64,000 nt of DNA from the NCBI GenBank assembly GCA_027625915.1, contig JANTQA010000015.1:5857001-5921000 (forward strand). The letters run 5' to 3'. Made by a program: the position numbers and the translations under genes. A model generated the notes under the pieces. The model saw nothing but the letters and a program-made list of their open reading frames with translations. It did no database searches and was not told the DNA's origin. How positions within the stretch are numbered: the stretch's first letter is position 1; each line of letters starts with the position of its first letter. Shown here one piece after another: positions 1-12,358 of this stretch. This DNA is from Anaeramoeba flamelloides (Eukaryota > Metamonada > Anaeramoebidae).

Positions 1-594
1 TTTCCGTGATTTTGGTAATTTAAAGGTTTTCTAATTGATAGTTATTTAAAAGTTTTCGAATTGTAAGTTATTTCATTAAAAATGCAAAATTTTTTCACAA
101 AGTGATCAAAATTAAAAAGTAAAAATTTTCAAACTTGGTGGGGTATATTTCAAAGATAAAACAAAAATTGAAAACAAATCATTTGTTAAAACCATTAAGT
201 AAATTAATAACTATATATATATATATTATAACAAGCGTTTTTTTTTTCATCTGATTCTTTAGAAAAGAAATTGTTTCAAAAGAATCTATTTTCAAAACAG
301 AGAAACCATTGATACTTTTTACAACAAAAATAAAAATTTCGAAATTGATTAATTAATTGTAAGAATTCAAAACAACCAATTTTTAAAAAATTACTACAAA
401 AATAGTTTTTAATATATCCATTAAAATAGAACTACTAAAGTTTGTTGACTGTTTTAGAGATATATTTGCAAACATGTATTTTCCAATTTTTTAAAAATCA
501 ATATATAATTATTAAAAAAATTCTATTCCATACAATTCAATCTTCATTATTGTTAAAAAAAAAAAACTAATTATAAAAAAATTATTTGAAATAG
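1..594. other. spacer or upstream intron of the RasGEF gene
   Basis: No coding stretch can be supported here. It is A+T-rich with short T and TA runs. The frame of the first RasGEF exon has no ATG between an in-frame stop at 513 and 627, so the true start must lie in an upstream exon that I could not identify, possibly outside the window. The likely acceptor AG is at 593-594. Confidence 0.5.
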
Positions 595-3500
595 ATGAAA
601 ATCAAAATTCCAAAAAAAGTAAACTTGTGCCTGTATTACAATTAGGAATATCGAATGTTGATAACATTTGGAACTTATCAACTGAAAATATTGATCCAAA
701 AGATGAGCAAGAAGAGGATCCAGAACAATATTATAATGATGATTTTGTTGGGCTTGGTAATGAGGATACCGAAATCAGCATTCGAAATGTCAATATTTGG
801 GAAGAAGGCCCAGATTCTGAAGAAAACATAATTATAGAAAAAGAATTGGTTAAAGCAGGAACATTAAATAAGTTAATTGAAAAATTAACCCCCCCAGATC
901 GACCAAAATCGTACCCAGACTATATGAAATCCTTTTTAATGTGTTACCAATCTTTCACAACTCCACGACAAGTACTTTGGAAATTAATTGAAAGGTATCA
1001 CGTTCCAAAAAAAAATGATCAAACTTTTACCGAATACAAAACTCATCGAAAATTTATTCAATTGCGTGTCGGTAATGTATTAAAAAAATGGATGGAGGAT
1101 CATTTTTCTGATTTTAATGATCGTTTAATTGTTGAAATCCATCAATTTATTGACAAAACATTAGCCAGAGACGGCCATTCAAGTCTTGTTCAAAATTTAA
1201 GAAACACAATTAAACGAATGCAAAAAGGTGCTAGTTTAGAAATTGAAAGAGAAACAAAGGAAAAGCCTCCTGATCCGATGCTACCAAAAAATATCTGGAG
1301 TTTTGATTTAAAATTAACAGATATTGATGAAGAGGAAATAGCCAGACAAGAAACTTTGGCCGTGCATCATCTTTATATTAACATTAAAGTAAGTTTATCA
1401 AAATCACTCTTCTGATTTTAAATATATTAACATTTTCAGTAATATTGTCAAAAATGCTAATATATTTAAAATCAGCTCTGTGATTATATTTTTTTTTTTT
1501 TTTTTTCATTTCCAACTTTGTAGTTCATTTGAAAAACTATACGCTATCAAAGGGGTATAAAGAAAAAATAGAAGAAAAAAAATTTTAAAAATGAACATCA
1601 AAAATGAAATTTTTATTTTTTTTTTAATAATGAGTCTATCTTCCTCTTAACTTTTCAACTTCATATAATCTTAACCTGGGATTTTCAATTAAATTATAAT
1701 AATTTTAAGGTTAACGATTATAGAATTATCAAAATGCAGAAACCTTAAGTCTCTATTATTTTTTTTAATGTTATGTGGGATTCTTTTGAATAACACAGAC
1801 AATGGATTTTTGATTGGCTTTAAATTTTGTGATATAGAAACACAATCAAGAGTTGATAAATCAATTTCTCTAAAAAAGGGTATGTGGATATTTTGATATG
1901 TATAATGGGGGTATTGTGTTATTGGAGAGAAAAAATTATTATGATTATTTTCTTGATAAAATTGAGTGAAATTGTTGTTCTGAATAATTTCTTGATATTT
2001 TTCACTTTCCAAAAAGTCTGCAAAAGAGGTTAATTGCCTTTTATAATTATAAACACATTTCTCCCCAAAATATATACTTTATTAATGCTCATCTGATAAG
2101 TACAAGATTTGAAATAGTTTATATTACCTTTTTACATCCACATCTTACCTTTTATCATCAATTTATTAAAGATATTTTAAAATAAATTCGACAGGCATTT
2201 TTGGAAATATCTTTCATATCAGGAAATTGTTGATTTACCAAGATATATTTTTTTGGTTTTAATTTACATTTCTATTGATTGAAAACATATAAATATTAAA
2301 ATTGAATATATTTGAAAGTTAAAGAAAATTCAATTATATCGTTGTAAGGGGGATTAAAATTGAAATTTATTAGATCGAAAATTGATAATTTGAATTTTTT
2401 TTATAAATCTAGACAAAAAAGTGTGAATTTAATTTTTAATCGAAGAGTAATATCTTATTATTTGTTAGTAAAAAAAAAAATGATAAAATTAAAAAAAAAA
2501 AACAAGCAATTATTAGACCAAATCATTATTACTTTAATCTCAAGAAATGTAAATAGATTTAAATTTATCATTATTGTTGAAAAGGAATTATGGTATTCGA
2601 GAAAGTTGTCTTTTAACAATAAAAATATACAGAAACTTTTTTCAGAATAAAACTATTCTATAGAAAAAACAAAAAAAAAAAAATGAAAAAAGAATAGAGA
2701 ACAAAAAATAAAGAATAATGGACAAAAAATAAAGAATAGGGAACAAAGAACAAAGAACGTGTAACAAAGAACAAATAAAGAGGAAAAATTTCGGGAAAAG
2801 AAAAAAAAAAAAAAATTTAATATTAGAAAGATTTAATTTTTGAACAGTGTGCAGTTTTGCTCATTTCATTTAGACTATTTATATTAACTTTTTGAATTTT
2901 TTTATTAAATTTAACATATTTATCATAAAACCATAGCCAATTGAATTATTAAATCAAGCGTGGATTAAGGAAAAAACGAGACACCGATCTCCAAATGTTT
3001 TAGCATTAAGTTTACGATTTACAAGACTATCAAATTGGGTCTCTTCAACCATTTTAAATGTTGAAACAATTAAAGAAAGAATTAAAATGGTATCCTCAAT
3101 GATTAAATTAGCGAATCACTTTTTCAAAATGAATAATTATCATTCGTTGCAGGCAGTATTATCGGGTATCAATAACTCGCCAATCAATCGTTTAAAATTT
3201 ACATGGGAAGAAAGTACAAAAAATGATAAAAAATCATTTAATAATTTAACTTCATTAATGTCACCTAAAAATAATTCCAAAAATTATCAGAATCATTTAT
3301 TAAATCTCTTTAATAAGCCGACCGTACCTTATTTAGTTTTTTATTTAAATGAATTGACCATAAAAGAGGAAAACCAACCAGACAATATCGACAATTTAAT
3401 TAATTTTTCTAAAAGAAGAGAAATTTTCCAAATAGTTTCAGATCTTACGAAATTCCAACATTACCATTATAACTATATTTCAGTACACCAAATTGTAGTT

Positions 3501-3599
3501 TTGTTAAATAATTTGCGTGTAAAAATGTCAAAAAGACAAATGAAATCTAAATCTTATAAATTGGAACCTAGAAAATCTAATAGAAATAATATTAAATAA
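595..3599 (+). CDS. Ras guanine nucleotide exchange factor (RasGEF_N + RasGEF), 5' partial
   Basis: Two exons, 595-1388 and 2937-3599, join at GTAAGT (1389) and CATAG (2936), both in phase 0. Exon 1 carries the RasGEF_N segment (KAGTLNKLIEKLTPP, then YMKSFLMCYQSFTTPRQVL) and the start of the CDC25-type catalytic domain (DIDEEEIARQETL). Exon 2 continues without a gap: PIELLNQAW, SPNVLALSLRFTRLSNWV, the helical hairpin region KMNNYHSLQAVLSGI, then PTVPYLVFYLNELT and NFSKRREIFQIV. The family promotes GDP release from Ras-type GTPases at the membrane. The C-terminus is a basic tail, stop TAA. About 485 residues are visible. No ATG starts the first exon, so the N-terminus is missing. Function is confident at family level; the Ras partner is unknown. 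Confidence 0.93.
1389..2936 (+). other. RasGEF intron (1,548 bp)
   Basis: GT-AG intron between the two RasGEF exons, starting GTAAGT and ending CATAG. It contains a possible small antisense gene (1689-2158) and a lysine-rich open stretch on the plus strand at 2360-2650 that starts with TTG and is low in complexity; I do not accept the latter as a gene. The stretch 2690-2790 is a purine-rich run of AAAGAACAAA-type units. Confidence 0.8.
1689..2158 (-). CDS. possible nested antisense small gene, unknown function
   Basis: On the minus strand inside the RasGEF intron, an open stretch (2017-1689) starts just after a textbook acceptor (TTTTGCAG). A small exon at 2158-2149 (ATGATAAAAG) ends at a GTAAGA donor. 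Splicing out the 131-bp intron (2148-2018) keeps the frame and gives 112 residues: MIKDFLESEKYQ, then an Asn/Gln/Tyr-rich middle, then PLSVLFKRIPHN, ending TAA. Composition is more varied than the surrounding low-complexity DNA. I do not recognise the protein. The tiny first exon could be chance, and the piece could be a gene fragment carried by a repeat. Confidence 0.3.
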
Positions 3600-4228
3600 T
3601 TACTATTCGGGTACTTTCAGAAATATTTTGAAAATAATTATAATTATATATCCTTTTTGATTATATATTATTTTTTCTTTATGTTTTTTTATTAATTTTT
3701 ACTATTGATTTATTATTCAATTTATTTTTATTTTTGTTTTTTTTTAATATTTTTAATCTACAAAATAATAACATTTCTCATTATTATATAGTTTTATTCT
3801 TTATTTTATTTTAGGTATTTTTTTGTTAAATTAAAGACTCTAGCTTTTTTTTTAATAAAATAAACAATTTATATTCAGGGATATTTGACAAGAAAATAAT
3901 TTTAAAAATAAAAAATAAAAAAGTGCTTTATAAGAAGCAGATGGTAAAAAGTTCAATAAAAAAAAAAAAATTTGATTTTGTTGTTAGATTTAATTTTTTA
4001 AAATTTATAAAAAAATAAATTGTGGTTGAAATGAAAAAATTGATAATTTTCATCAATAGTTAAATAAACAAAAACCCATTACCATGAGTTTTATTATTAT
4101 TATAGATGTTTATCAACGTTATTTAAAAAAAATTAATAAAGCGATATTAAAATTATTTTTTAAGATGATTCAAAAAAGTTTCATGTTTATCAAAAAAAAG
4201 GGTTGTGTTTTGATATGAAAATTTTAAG

Positions 4229-4808
4229 TATGGCATTTCCAAAAAAGTGGGGAATTTTTTTTTACATTTCATAAAAAATCATATTTTTTAGTCAAAGTAT
4301 TCGTGAATTGACAATAATAAATTAAGTTGAATATTAATACCGATTGAACCAATGACTTAGGTATTTATTTCTAAATATGTTGGTTGAAATATTCCCAAAA
4401 AATGAAAAAAAAAATAACACATTTTTTGGTGAAAACAAAATCTACGAACAATTTCAATAAAAAACTGGAAATATAGAAAGGTAACATAATATTTTAAAAA
4501 TAATAAAATACATCCATAAATTTTCAATTTTATTTGAAAATTGGCGAGATTATGAAAACGGTTTTTCCATCAAAAATACAATAATATACACCAATTTTCG
4601 CGAAGTAAAAAATATCAGATAATATCTATATCAGAAATTTTAATATATTTTATTTTTGTAATCTAACACCAAATGGAAAAAATTGAATTATTATCAAGAA
4701 TCTATAAAAGGTAGTATGTGATTTTGTATATTTAAAAACTTTTTTGAAGATTTAGTTTAATTATTATTATAAAATAAATTTGCATTACTCTCTTAGAAAT
4801 AGCTTATT
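4229..4808 (+). mobile_element. family A MITE-like element, copy 1
   Basis: About 580 bp, colinear with copies at 11385 and 52075 (+) and 33283 (-). The left end reads GCATTTCCAAAAAAGTGGGG, and an internal motif (ATATTCCCAAAAAATGAAAA) repeats the end sequence near 4390. The interior shares CAGATAATATCTATATCAGAAATTT with the other copies up to small changes. The right end (AGAAATAGCTTA) is a decayed inverted version of the left. No coding capacity is seen, so this is a non-autonomous DNA element by inference. Confidence 0.65.
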
Positions 4809-6453
4809 AATTGATTTTTATATCCTTTTGATTTTTTTTTTAAATTTCAAAATAAAAGATCCAATATTAACTTTTTTTTCAAAGATTTTAAATTTTCCAT
4901 TTTCTATAACATTGGATTAAAAATGAATGAATAAAAAAAATATAATTCATCAAGAGAGACCAAGTGGGATTAAAAAGAATTATAGACAAAGGAACTTAAA
5001 TTAACTTAGCAAATGTTTTGAAATCAAATTAATAATATTTTGAATAGAATTATTTCTATAAAAAGGTATATTTTGGAAGAATAGACAAATGTTCAATCTA
5101 TTCCTAAGTATTTATTTGAACTTTAAACTTTGATAAAATAATTATTTATAATATGAAGGGCTATAAATTATTTACCAGTTAAATTGGTACATTTATAATG
5201 ATTAAATTAAATATTCTTAAAGGATTTGAATAGATATTAGTAGAAAACAATTTATTTTGGAAATTTAAAAATTGAAATTATTTTTTCACATAATGTTATT
5301 TTCTCTTTTTTTTTTTCGTTATTTTTTTAGTTAATTAATTTACAATTTTTTTTTATTGCAAGATCGGTAATCACTTGATAAAAAAAATGTTATTCTAAAA
5401 TTATTTAAACACTAAAAATAATTGTTAAAAAAATATTTTATTTCTATTGGAATTTTTTTTGATCTTTGATTGTATATCAAAATGAATACTGTAGTTTTCT
5501 CCTCGGGTGAACCATTAAGAATTTGGGTTAATCTTTTTTTAGGAACTATTTTTATTTATAAGTTTTGTTTCAGACTAATATTAACTATTATATGATGTGT
5601 CTTATTCTACTCATTTCTATTTTTTTTGTTCAATGATTAATTAGAAAAAATAATTGATATTTTGAAAAAAAGAATGGGAACCTTTTGTTGGCATTTCTTG
5701 TCCAAAATTTCTGAATTTCTTTAGAAAATTTAAAATTGTAGAAAATAAGAATTCTTAATTATATATGTATATTCATTTTGACATAGATTACAAATTCTCA
5801 CTTTTCTTAATGTAAATTTGGATTTTCCATTTTTTTTTTTTCTTATTGACTTTTTCAAAAAAAATAAAAAAGAAAAATAAAAAAAAAAAGAAGCGAAAAG
5901 AAAGCAAAAAGTAAGAAAAAAACAAGAAAAAAAAAATGATCTCGATTTAAAAAATTTATACAAAATGAGAAAAAATGATTATGATCTAAAAATTGAAAAT
6001 ATATTTAGATAATAATACTGGAGTAGACTTATATAATATGTTTTATGTCTTCAATAAAACTTGGCATCATTGACTAAAAAAGAGTTTATTTTTCTTTTTT
6101 TTTTTAGTAAATTTGCTTTTTTTTCTATGATAGATTTCGTAAGATTTATAATATATCCTTAATAATATTAAAAAAAAATTGATTAATACAAATTTATATT
6201 AAAAAAGTATATAATTGAAATAATCGGCTTTATTATGATAATCTTTATAATATCGTGAAAAAAATAAAATTGTTGTTTTTAATTGAAATAAAAATTTTTT
6301 TTTTCATTTTTTTATGTCTTTACTACCAGTAAAATTTCCCAAATAATGTGTGGCTATCGAAAAAAATAATCAATTCAAATAATTAGTTTTAATCTACAAT
6401 TGGTAGTTCTTTTTACAATGTGGGGGTATTGGCTTGACAAAGTTCAATACAAC

Positions 6454-6647
6454 CAGTTCCACCATTAATGCACAAACTTCAACGAAAAATAAGGCACAAT
6501 AAAAATTTCAAATTAAAGCACTAAATTCAGATTCTATTAAAATAAATTGGGTTAAAAAAAAAAAGAAATCTAAATTTTGTGGTTTAATTTGGATTTTTCT
6601 GTGTAGCTTAAATTTTGTTCATCGTTTGTGCAATAAAAGTTGAACTG
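6454..6647. mobile_element. family J fold-back MITE, copy 1
   Basis: A 194-bp segment that starts CAGTTCCACCATTAATGCAC and ends GTGCAATAAAAGTTGAACTG, so its ends are inverted repeats of about 30 bp. The left arm also matches the left arm of the element at 61917-62094. The CAGT...ACTG ends recall Tc1/mariner-type termini; that assignment is inference. Confidence 0.6.
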
Positions 6648-8277
6648 GCTTTAAAACTCACAAAATTTTAGAATAACTTCTAAGAAAAATTTGACTTAAT
6701 TTCAAAAAGTATAACAATCTTAATTTTAAACTTGAAAAAAATATTATTAGCTTATTCAAATAACAGTTAAAAATAATTTTTTCTAATTATTTAACAAAAA
6801 AATATAGGAGAAAAAGAACCAAACCATTAAATTAAAAATTCTACCAAATACAATTTTCTAAAAACCTTGATAATTCAACGAATAACATGAAAAAATACTT
6901 TTTAATTTGATTATTTCAACCAACAATTAAAAACCAAATCTGAATTATGTTAGCGAATTGGTAACAACACAAGGATTAAACTTACTAATAATCTATATTA
7001 TTTCTCAATTTATTAAAATATTTTCAAACAAATAAAACTAAAACAAATTAACAATTATTATCCAAAAAAAAAATATTAGATATACCTAAATTTCTTATTT
7101 TTATGAAAACAAGTTCTTTAATTATACTCTTAATATTTGAAAAAGAATATTACCTGATCTTCTAAATTTCAATAAAACCCAATAAATATTTGGGAATGCA
7201 TTTAATTAACAATTTTTCTTCATGATCAAATGATTTCAATATTTGATTTATTTTTCTTGTATTTTTAAAATAATAGTAAATTTTTCAAATTTGTATATTT
7301 ATAAAAACTATCAGAAATTTTTAAAAGTATAGTTACTTTAAAATGAAAAGGTTTTACAAAGTTTTTATTTTTCTCTCCAAAAATACCAATAAAAAAGGAT
7401 CCAGATCTTTCTGACTGAAAAATAAAAAGTAAAAAATGAATTCTCTTTTAATATTGATAACTCCTGTCTCTGGAGATTATAAACAAGTTTGAGTCTAGGG
7501 TTTAATTGTCTCGTTGTGTAGACAAGTAAGTACTCTTTAATTTTTAGGGGGGAAATCAAAATAAGATTTGCTCGCCATTTAAATGAAAAATACTTTACTT
7601 TTTTTTGAAATTAAGTAGATTTTTGATACTGGTTTTTTTTCCAAAACTTCTTGGTTTTATTTTTGAAGTTTATTTTTGAACACTTCATGCATAAACAATA
7701 AGATTTCTTTCTTGTTCAAAGATAATAATTTTTTTGATTTAATTTATCAATATGGTTGAATTTTGAACATTTCCAAAATGAATAAAAGGATCAACTATCT
7801 CAAAACAACAATTCATTTCTGAAAACAGCTTTAAAAGTAAGTTTGATCTTGTTGTAATCAGGTTTTTAATTTGTTTTTTACTTTCAAGATTCTGAAAAAG
7901 TTTTTATTGGATTACAATTTATATTTATCAAAAGATTTTGAAAGTTTAACTAATCCAGAATCTGCCAAGTTTGAGTATTTTTCCAAAATCCAATACCCAA
8001 AAATAAAGAAAAAGATGAGATAGAACTCAATTTTATGATTAAGAAATAGAATAGTTTTTTGCTTCTTTAACTCTGCTTTGTCAACATAGATTTTATTATC
8101 CTATAAAAAATTGTTAATTATAGTACACATCAAATTTACAATGACTAATATGTTTATTGTATTAATTGAGCATTATCCAAAATGGATTTATTTTATTGTC
8201 TAGGAACAATTCGAAAAAAATAAGAAAATCAATCTAAATTATTTTTAATTTTTATTTTTTTTTTTTTCAAAAAAAGT

Positions 8278-9912
8278 ATGATAAACGAACAAAAAAGGTA
8301 TTTTGAACCAACCTCAAAATTTGGAAAAGGAGGTATCAAATCTATGAAACCTTGGCAATGGGCTTTGTGTGCTTTTTTTTTTCTTTTAATTGTGATAATT
8401 ATCCCAATTGCTTTAACTAACAAAAAGCATGAACTTAAACAATACGATTGCAAGTAAGTTCTCCTCTAAAATTCTTGAATAGCAAAAACAAAAATAACGG
8501 GAATTGGTTGATCTTAAATTTTCTTTTCACCTTTCAATCAAAACCACATTCCCAAAACAAAAAAATAAAAAACAAAAAGCAAAAAACATAAAAACGTTTA
8601 CAAATCTTTTTTATTCTTTATTTTTCAAAATAACAACAAACATTTCTATTTTCAATAACAACAAACAAACAAACAAATCAATAATGTATTGAACTATTGT
8701 CAAACAAACAATTGTACGACTCTTTAAAGAGATGGTGAATTCACAATCTTAGAAAGCATCCCACAAGAACTTGATTTAGAATCTGCAAATTTGACTCATA
8801 AAGGGTGGATCAAATTAATTGATTCTGCAACCAAGACACTAGATATTGCGTGTTTCTATATGACGTTGTCTGAAGGCTCTGATTATCCAGGTGCCAATGG
8901 CTCCTTTGGCGCTTCAGTTTTTGATGCGATCAAAAGGGCTGCTGATCGAGGAGTCAAGATCAGGATTGCAGAAAACAAAAACAATTACGAGACAGACAAC
9001 ATCGACTATAAGTATCTCTTGGGCTATTCCAAGAACATCAAGGTCAAAATTCTTGACTTTACGAAATTAATTGGTGCTGGGATTTTGCACACAAAGTTTA
9101 TGGTTGTCGACAAGACCAACTTTTATGTGGGCTCAGCTAACATGGATTGGAGATCACTAGCACAAGTCAAGGAGTTAGGGATCCTAATTTTTAATTGTGA
9201 GTGCCTCGCGCGTGACATTGGAAAGATCTTTAGTGTATATTGGCAATTTGGAAACACGACAAAAAAACTTGATCAACACCCAAATTTTGATGACGACTTA
9301 GCTACCCAGTGGAACATCGGAAACCCTGCGTCTGTAACCTTAAATTCGAAAAAAAATAGTGTCTTTCTTGCCTCTTCTCCTCCAGAGTTTAGCCCGACCG
9401 GAAGAACACAAGACTTGGATGCCATCCTCCATATCATCAACAACGCAGAATCCTCTTTATCGTTGGAAGTAATGGATTACATGCCAGCCTATTTGTATCA
9501 AAAGGGCAATGTTTATTGGCCAACACTTGACACCGCCATCAGAAACGCTTCTTTCCATCGAAACGTCGATATACGCTTTTTAATTGGCAAATGGAACCAC
9601 ACTAGACCAGAAATGTATCAGTTTTTTAAATCACTAAACGAATTAAGCACCGTAACCGTGAAATTGTTCATCGTTCCAGATAGGAAAGGGAAACAAATTC
9701 CTTTCACAAGGGTTAACCACGCCAAATACGCAGTCTCCGAAAAGCAAGTTTTCATTGATACCAGTAATTGGTCAGCAGATTATTTCATGTCAACTGCCGG
9801 CGTCAGCTTTAATTCCTATCATAAGCAAATTATCAATCAAGTGCAAGACCGTTTTGATCGAGATTGGAATTCAAAATATACCCACGATTTATCAATATTG
9901 CCAGATTTATAA
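8278..9912 (+). CDS. PLD3/PLD4-like phospholipase D / 5' exonuclease, type II membrane protein
   Basis: Exon 1 (8278-8453) encodes an N-terminal cytosolic tail and one membrane segment (residues ~26-46, WALCAFFFLLIVIIIPIAL). Exon 2 (8730-9912) follows a 276-bp intron (GTAAGT...TTTAAAG); joining restores the family segment FTILESIPQELDL. Total 452 residues, close to PLD3/4 and dictyostelid relatives. The first HKD motif is intact (HTKFMVVD, His at ~179, followed by GSANMDWRS). The second is HAKYAVSE (His at ~389) with Glu in place of Asp and then DTSNWSADYF; the same Glu is typical of PLD3/4, so it is not a defect. Members sit in endo-lysosomal membranes with the catalytic part in the lumen and act on nucleic-acid 5' ends or phospholipids; which applies here is unknown. 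The ATG at 8278 was chosen because it gives the membrane anchor. Confidence 0.93.
8454..8729 (+). other. PLD intron (276 bp)
   Basis: GTAAGT donor at 8454 and acceptor TTTAAAG ending at 8729. The phases agree (two bases of Lys on the left, one on the right). The interior has a run of AAAAACAAAAAGC-type units and no coding signal. Confidence 0.85.
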
Positions 9913-11384
9913 CCATACAATTTTTTGCTTTGGATTTTAAAGAGTGAACATTTTCTTTAAATTTGATAATAATTATTAAAAGGAAAAGACTAATTTTTGC
10001 TCTTTGCTCTTTGTTTTTTGTTTTTTTTTTGTTTGCTTTTTTTTTTTTTTGAATTCAATCTTATTTGGCGAAGACTTCATTGTGAATATCCCAAAAAAAA
10101 AAAAAAAAAAATGAAAAAAAAATAAATTATTCACCAAAAGAAGATTCTCTAATAGTATCACGGGACTAAGAATTTAAAAGTCTTTTTATTATTCACGCAA
10201 GTTTGATCTTTGATCTTCTGGAAAGATCATGAAAGAATAGATCATAAAGGGAATAAAATCAAAAAAAAAATTGTAAAGGTGAAAATGAGAAAAAGAGAAA
10301 AAATGGGTTGAGTCGTCTATTTTATTTAGAAATTATTTAAATAATTCTATTTTGTTGAGTTAGAGTACTTTATTTTTTGAAATACACACCAATCTTTAAC
10401 TTTAAAATTTTAATTAATTTAATGGTATTTGACTTTTAAAGGGAAAAAAATATTGATAATCTTTTTTTGATTATTCTTTTCATTTTGAATTCTTCGTTTG
10501 TATGGTAGTAAACACAATAAAAAACTACCAAAAAAAAAAAAAAAATGAAAACCAAATTTGAATCTCGGAATTGAAAACTCTTTTTGTTGAGGAAAAAAAG
10601 TACAAGAAAACGAAGGGAATTTTTTTCCCATTTATTACCAATAATCCCAAAAAAAATTTTTTAAATTTTTGTTTCAATTTTCATTTTTTAGATCTTGTAA
10701 ACCAACTATCTGTTGAAACTTGTTTTTTTCCCAGCAAAAATCTTGTTGTCAACTAATTTACAAGTTTACTGTGTATTTAGGCCAATAAAACTCTTTATTT
10801 AAAGCTTATAAATAATATTTCAAAAATAGAAAGGGAAAAAAAAAAATTAAAAGCATTTATGTGAATTTATCAGTAATTGTGTTCTGTATTCTGATTTCAA
10901 CTAAATTGAAAAATAATAAAAACAAAATATCAAAAAAAAATCACTTTTACTGTGGTTTCTGATAAAAATCACAAATTCTTTAATTGTAGATTCTTAATTT
11001 ATTGTTTCCCTTTGATGTTTTGGGTTCTGTTTTAATAACAAAGTTAATACCCAATTTTTTTATTTTGGTTTTCATTTTTAAATGAAATAAAAGAAAAACT
11101 AAGTAAAAAATATTTGAAAATAAGAAACTTTTTCTACTATTTTACAACTAAAATACCATTTAACTATTATTTCCTATTTGTGACTATTTTCTGAAATAGA
11201 AAATTTAACAATAGTAAAAAAAAAATGAAATATATTAAATTGAAATATGTAATTCAAATTAAAACTGTGTTTAAAAGTGATAATTATTCATAATATTCAA
11301 ACAAAAAAAGAAAAAAAAATATTGTTTTGTTCATAACATTTCTTATATTTTGTAAATTAAATTTATGTACATTTTTTATGAATA

Positions 11385-11970
11385 AGGTATTTCCAAAAAA
11401 GACTCACATTTTTTTTTTTACTTTTCATAAAAAATAATCTTTAGTGGAGGTTTTCATTAATTGACAATATTCAATTAAGTTTAATATTAATGATATTGAA
11501 TCAATGGCTATTGTAATTTATTTCAAAATATGTTTGATGAAATATTTCCAAAAAATGAAAAAAAAAATAAAACTGTCTTTTGAGAAAATTATGTACAGCT
11601 AATTTCAATAAAAACTGAAAATATTGAAAGGTTATAAATGATTTTTTAAACATCCATATACGATTATATGTTTTCACTTCTATTTGATAATTTTTTTTAG
11701 ATTAAAAAAGTTAATTAAACACTTTTTTTGATCAAAAAGAAAATAATAAACACCAATTTTAACCCCTAAAAAATATCAGATAAAATCCAGATCAGAAATT
11801 TTAATATCTTTTATTTATGTAATACAATACTAAGAAATAAATTGAATAATTAAAAAGAATCAATATAATGGTCCTTTATGATTTTAAATATTTAAATACT
11901 TTTTTGAAAATTTTGTTTAAGAAATAAATTTTAAAATAAATTTGACCCAATTTTTAGGAAATAGCTTCGA
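11385..11970 (+). mobile_element. family A MITE-like element, copy 2
   Basis: About 585 bp. The left end reads GGTATTTCCAAAAAAG and the right end TTTTTAGGAAATAGC. The interior follows copies 1 and 3 throughout, including the internal ATATTTCCAAAAAATGAAAA motif and the segment AAATATCAGATAAAATCCAG. No coding capacity. Confidence 0.65.
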
Positions 11971-12358
11971 ATAAACTAATTTTTGGTTGTAGATTTTTCC
12001 GCATACTTTGATTCCAAAACCCTTTGAAAGGAAACCTTACAAATCACTAACAATTATAAATTTTTTTTTCTTTATCTGTTTTACAAAAGAGTTTATATTT
12101 TTAATTTTAAAGGGAGTACATTAATTTCCGATTATATATCATTAGTTTTTCCAGATTTTTTTTAAAAAAAAGGTTAAATATTTGATTATACTCTAGTATA
12201 CGGTACTATATGGTGCTTACCTAATTTCTAAATTTTTGTTTAGAAATTTCCATAAAGATTCATAAATATCTTGTGCATTAACTAATGATAAAAAAATAAT
12301 TATTCTGTATTTTGAATAATATCCTGAATATTATTTTTTAATTGTTTATTATTTTTGT

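Larger units (their letters stand above)
3600..8277. other. spacer between RasGEF and PLD genes
   Basis: A+T-rich spacer. It holds a family A element at 4229-4808 and a family J fold-back at 6454-6647. A 37-codon ATG reading frame at 5482-5595 (starting MNTVVFSSGEPLRIW) is slightly richer in G+C than its surroundings but has no further support. Open stretches at 5730-5963 (-) and 7365-7559 (-) are low-complexity or unsupported. Nothing else is recognised. Confidence 0.6.

Noticed and set aside
2360-2650. Plus-strand open stretch of 96 codons in the RasGEF intron
   Set aside because: Starts with TTG, is poly-Lys and Ile/Asn-rich, and has no splice site or homology that supports it.
5730-5963. 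Minus-strand open stretch rich in Phe, Ser and Lys
   Set aside because: It is the translation of poly-A/T runs with no family or splice support.
7365-7559. Minus-strand open stretch of 64 codons
   Set aside because: Not recognised, no upstream exon and no repeat counterpart; chance length in A+T-rich DNA.
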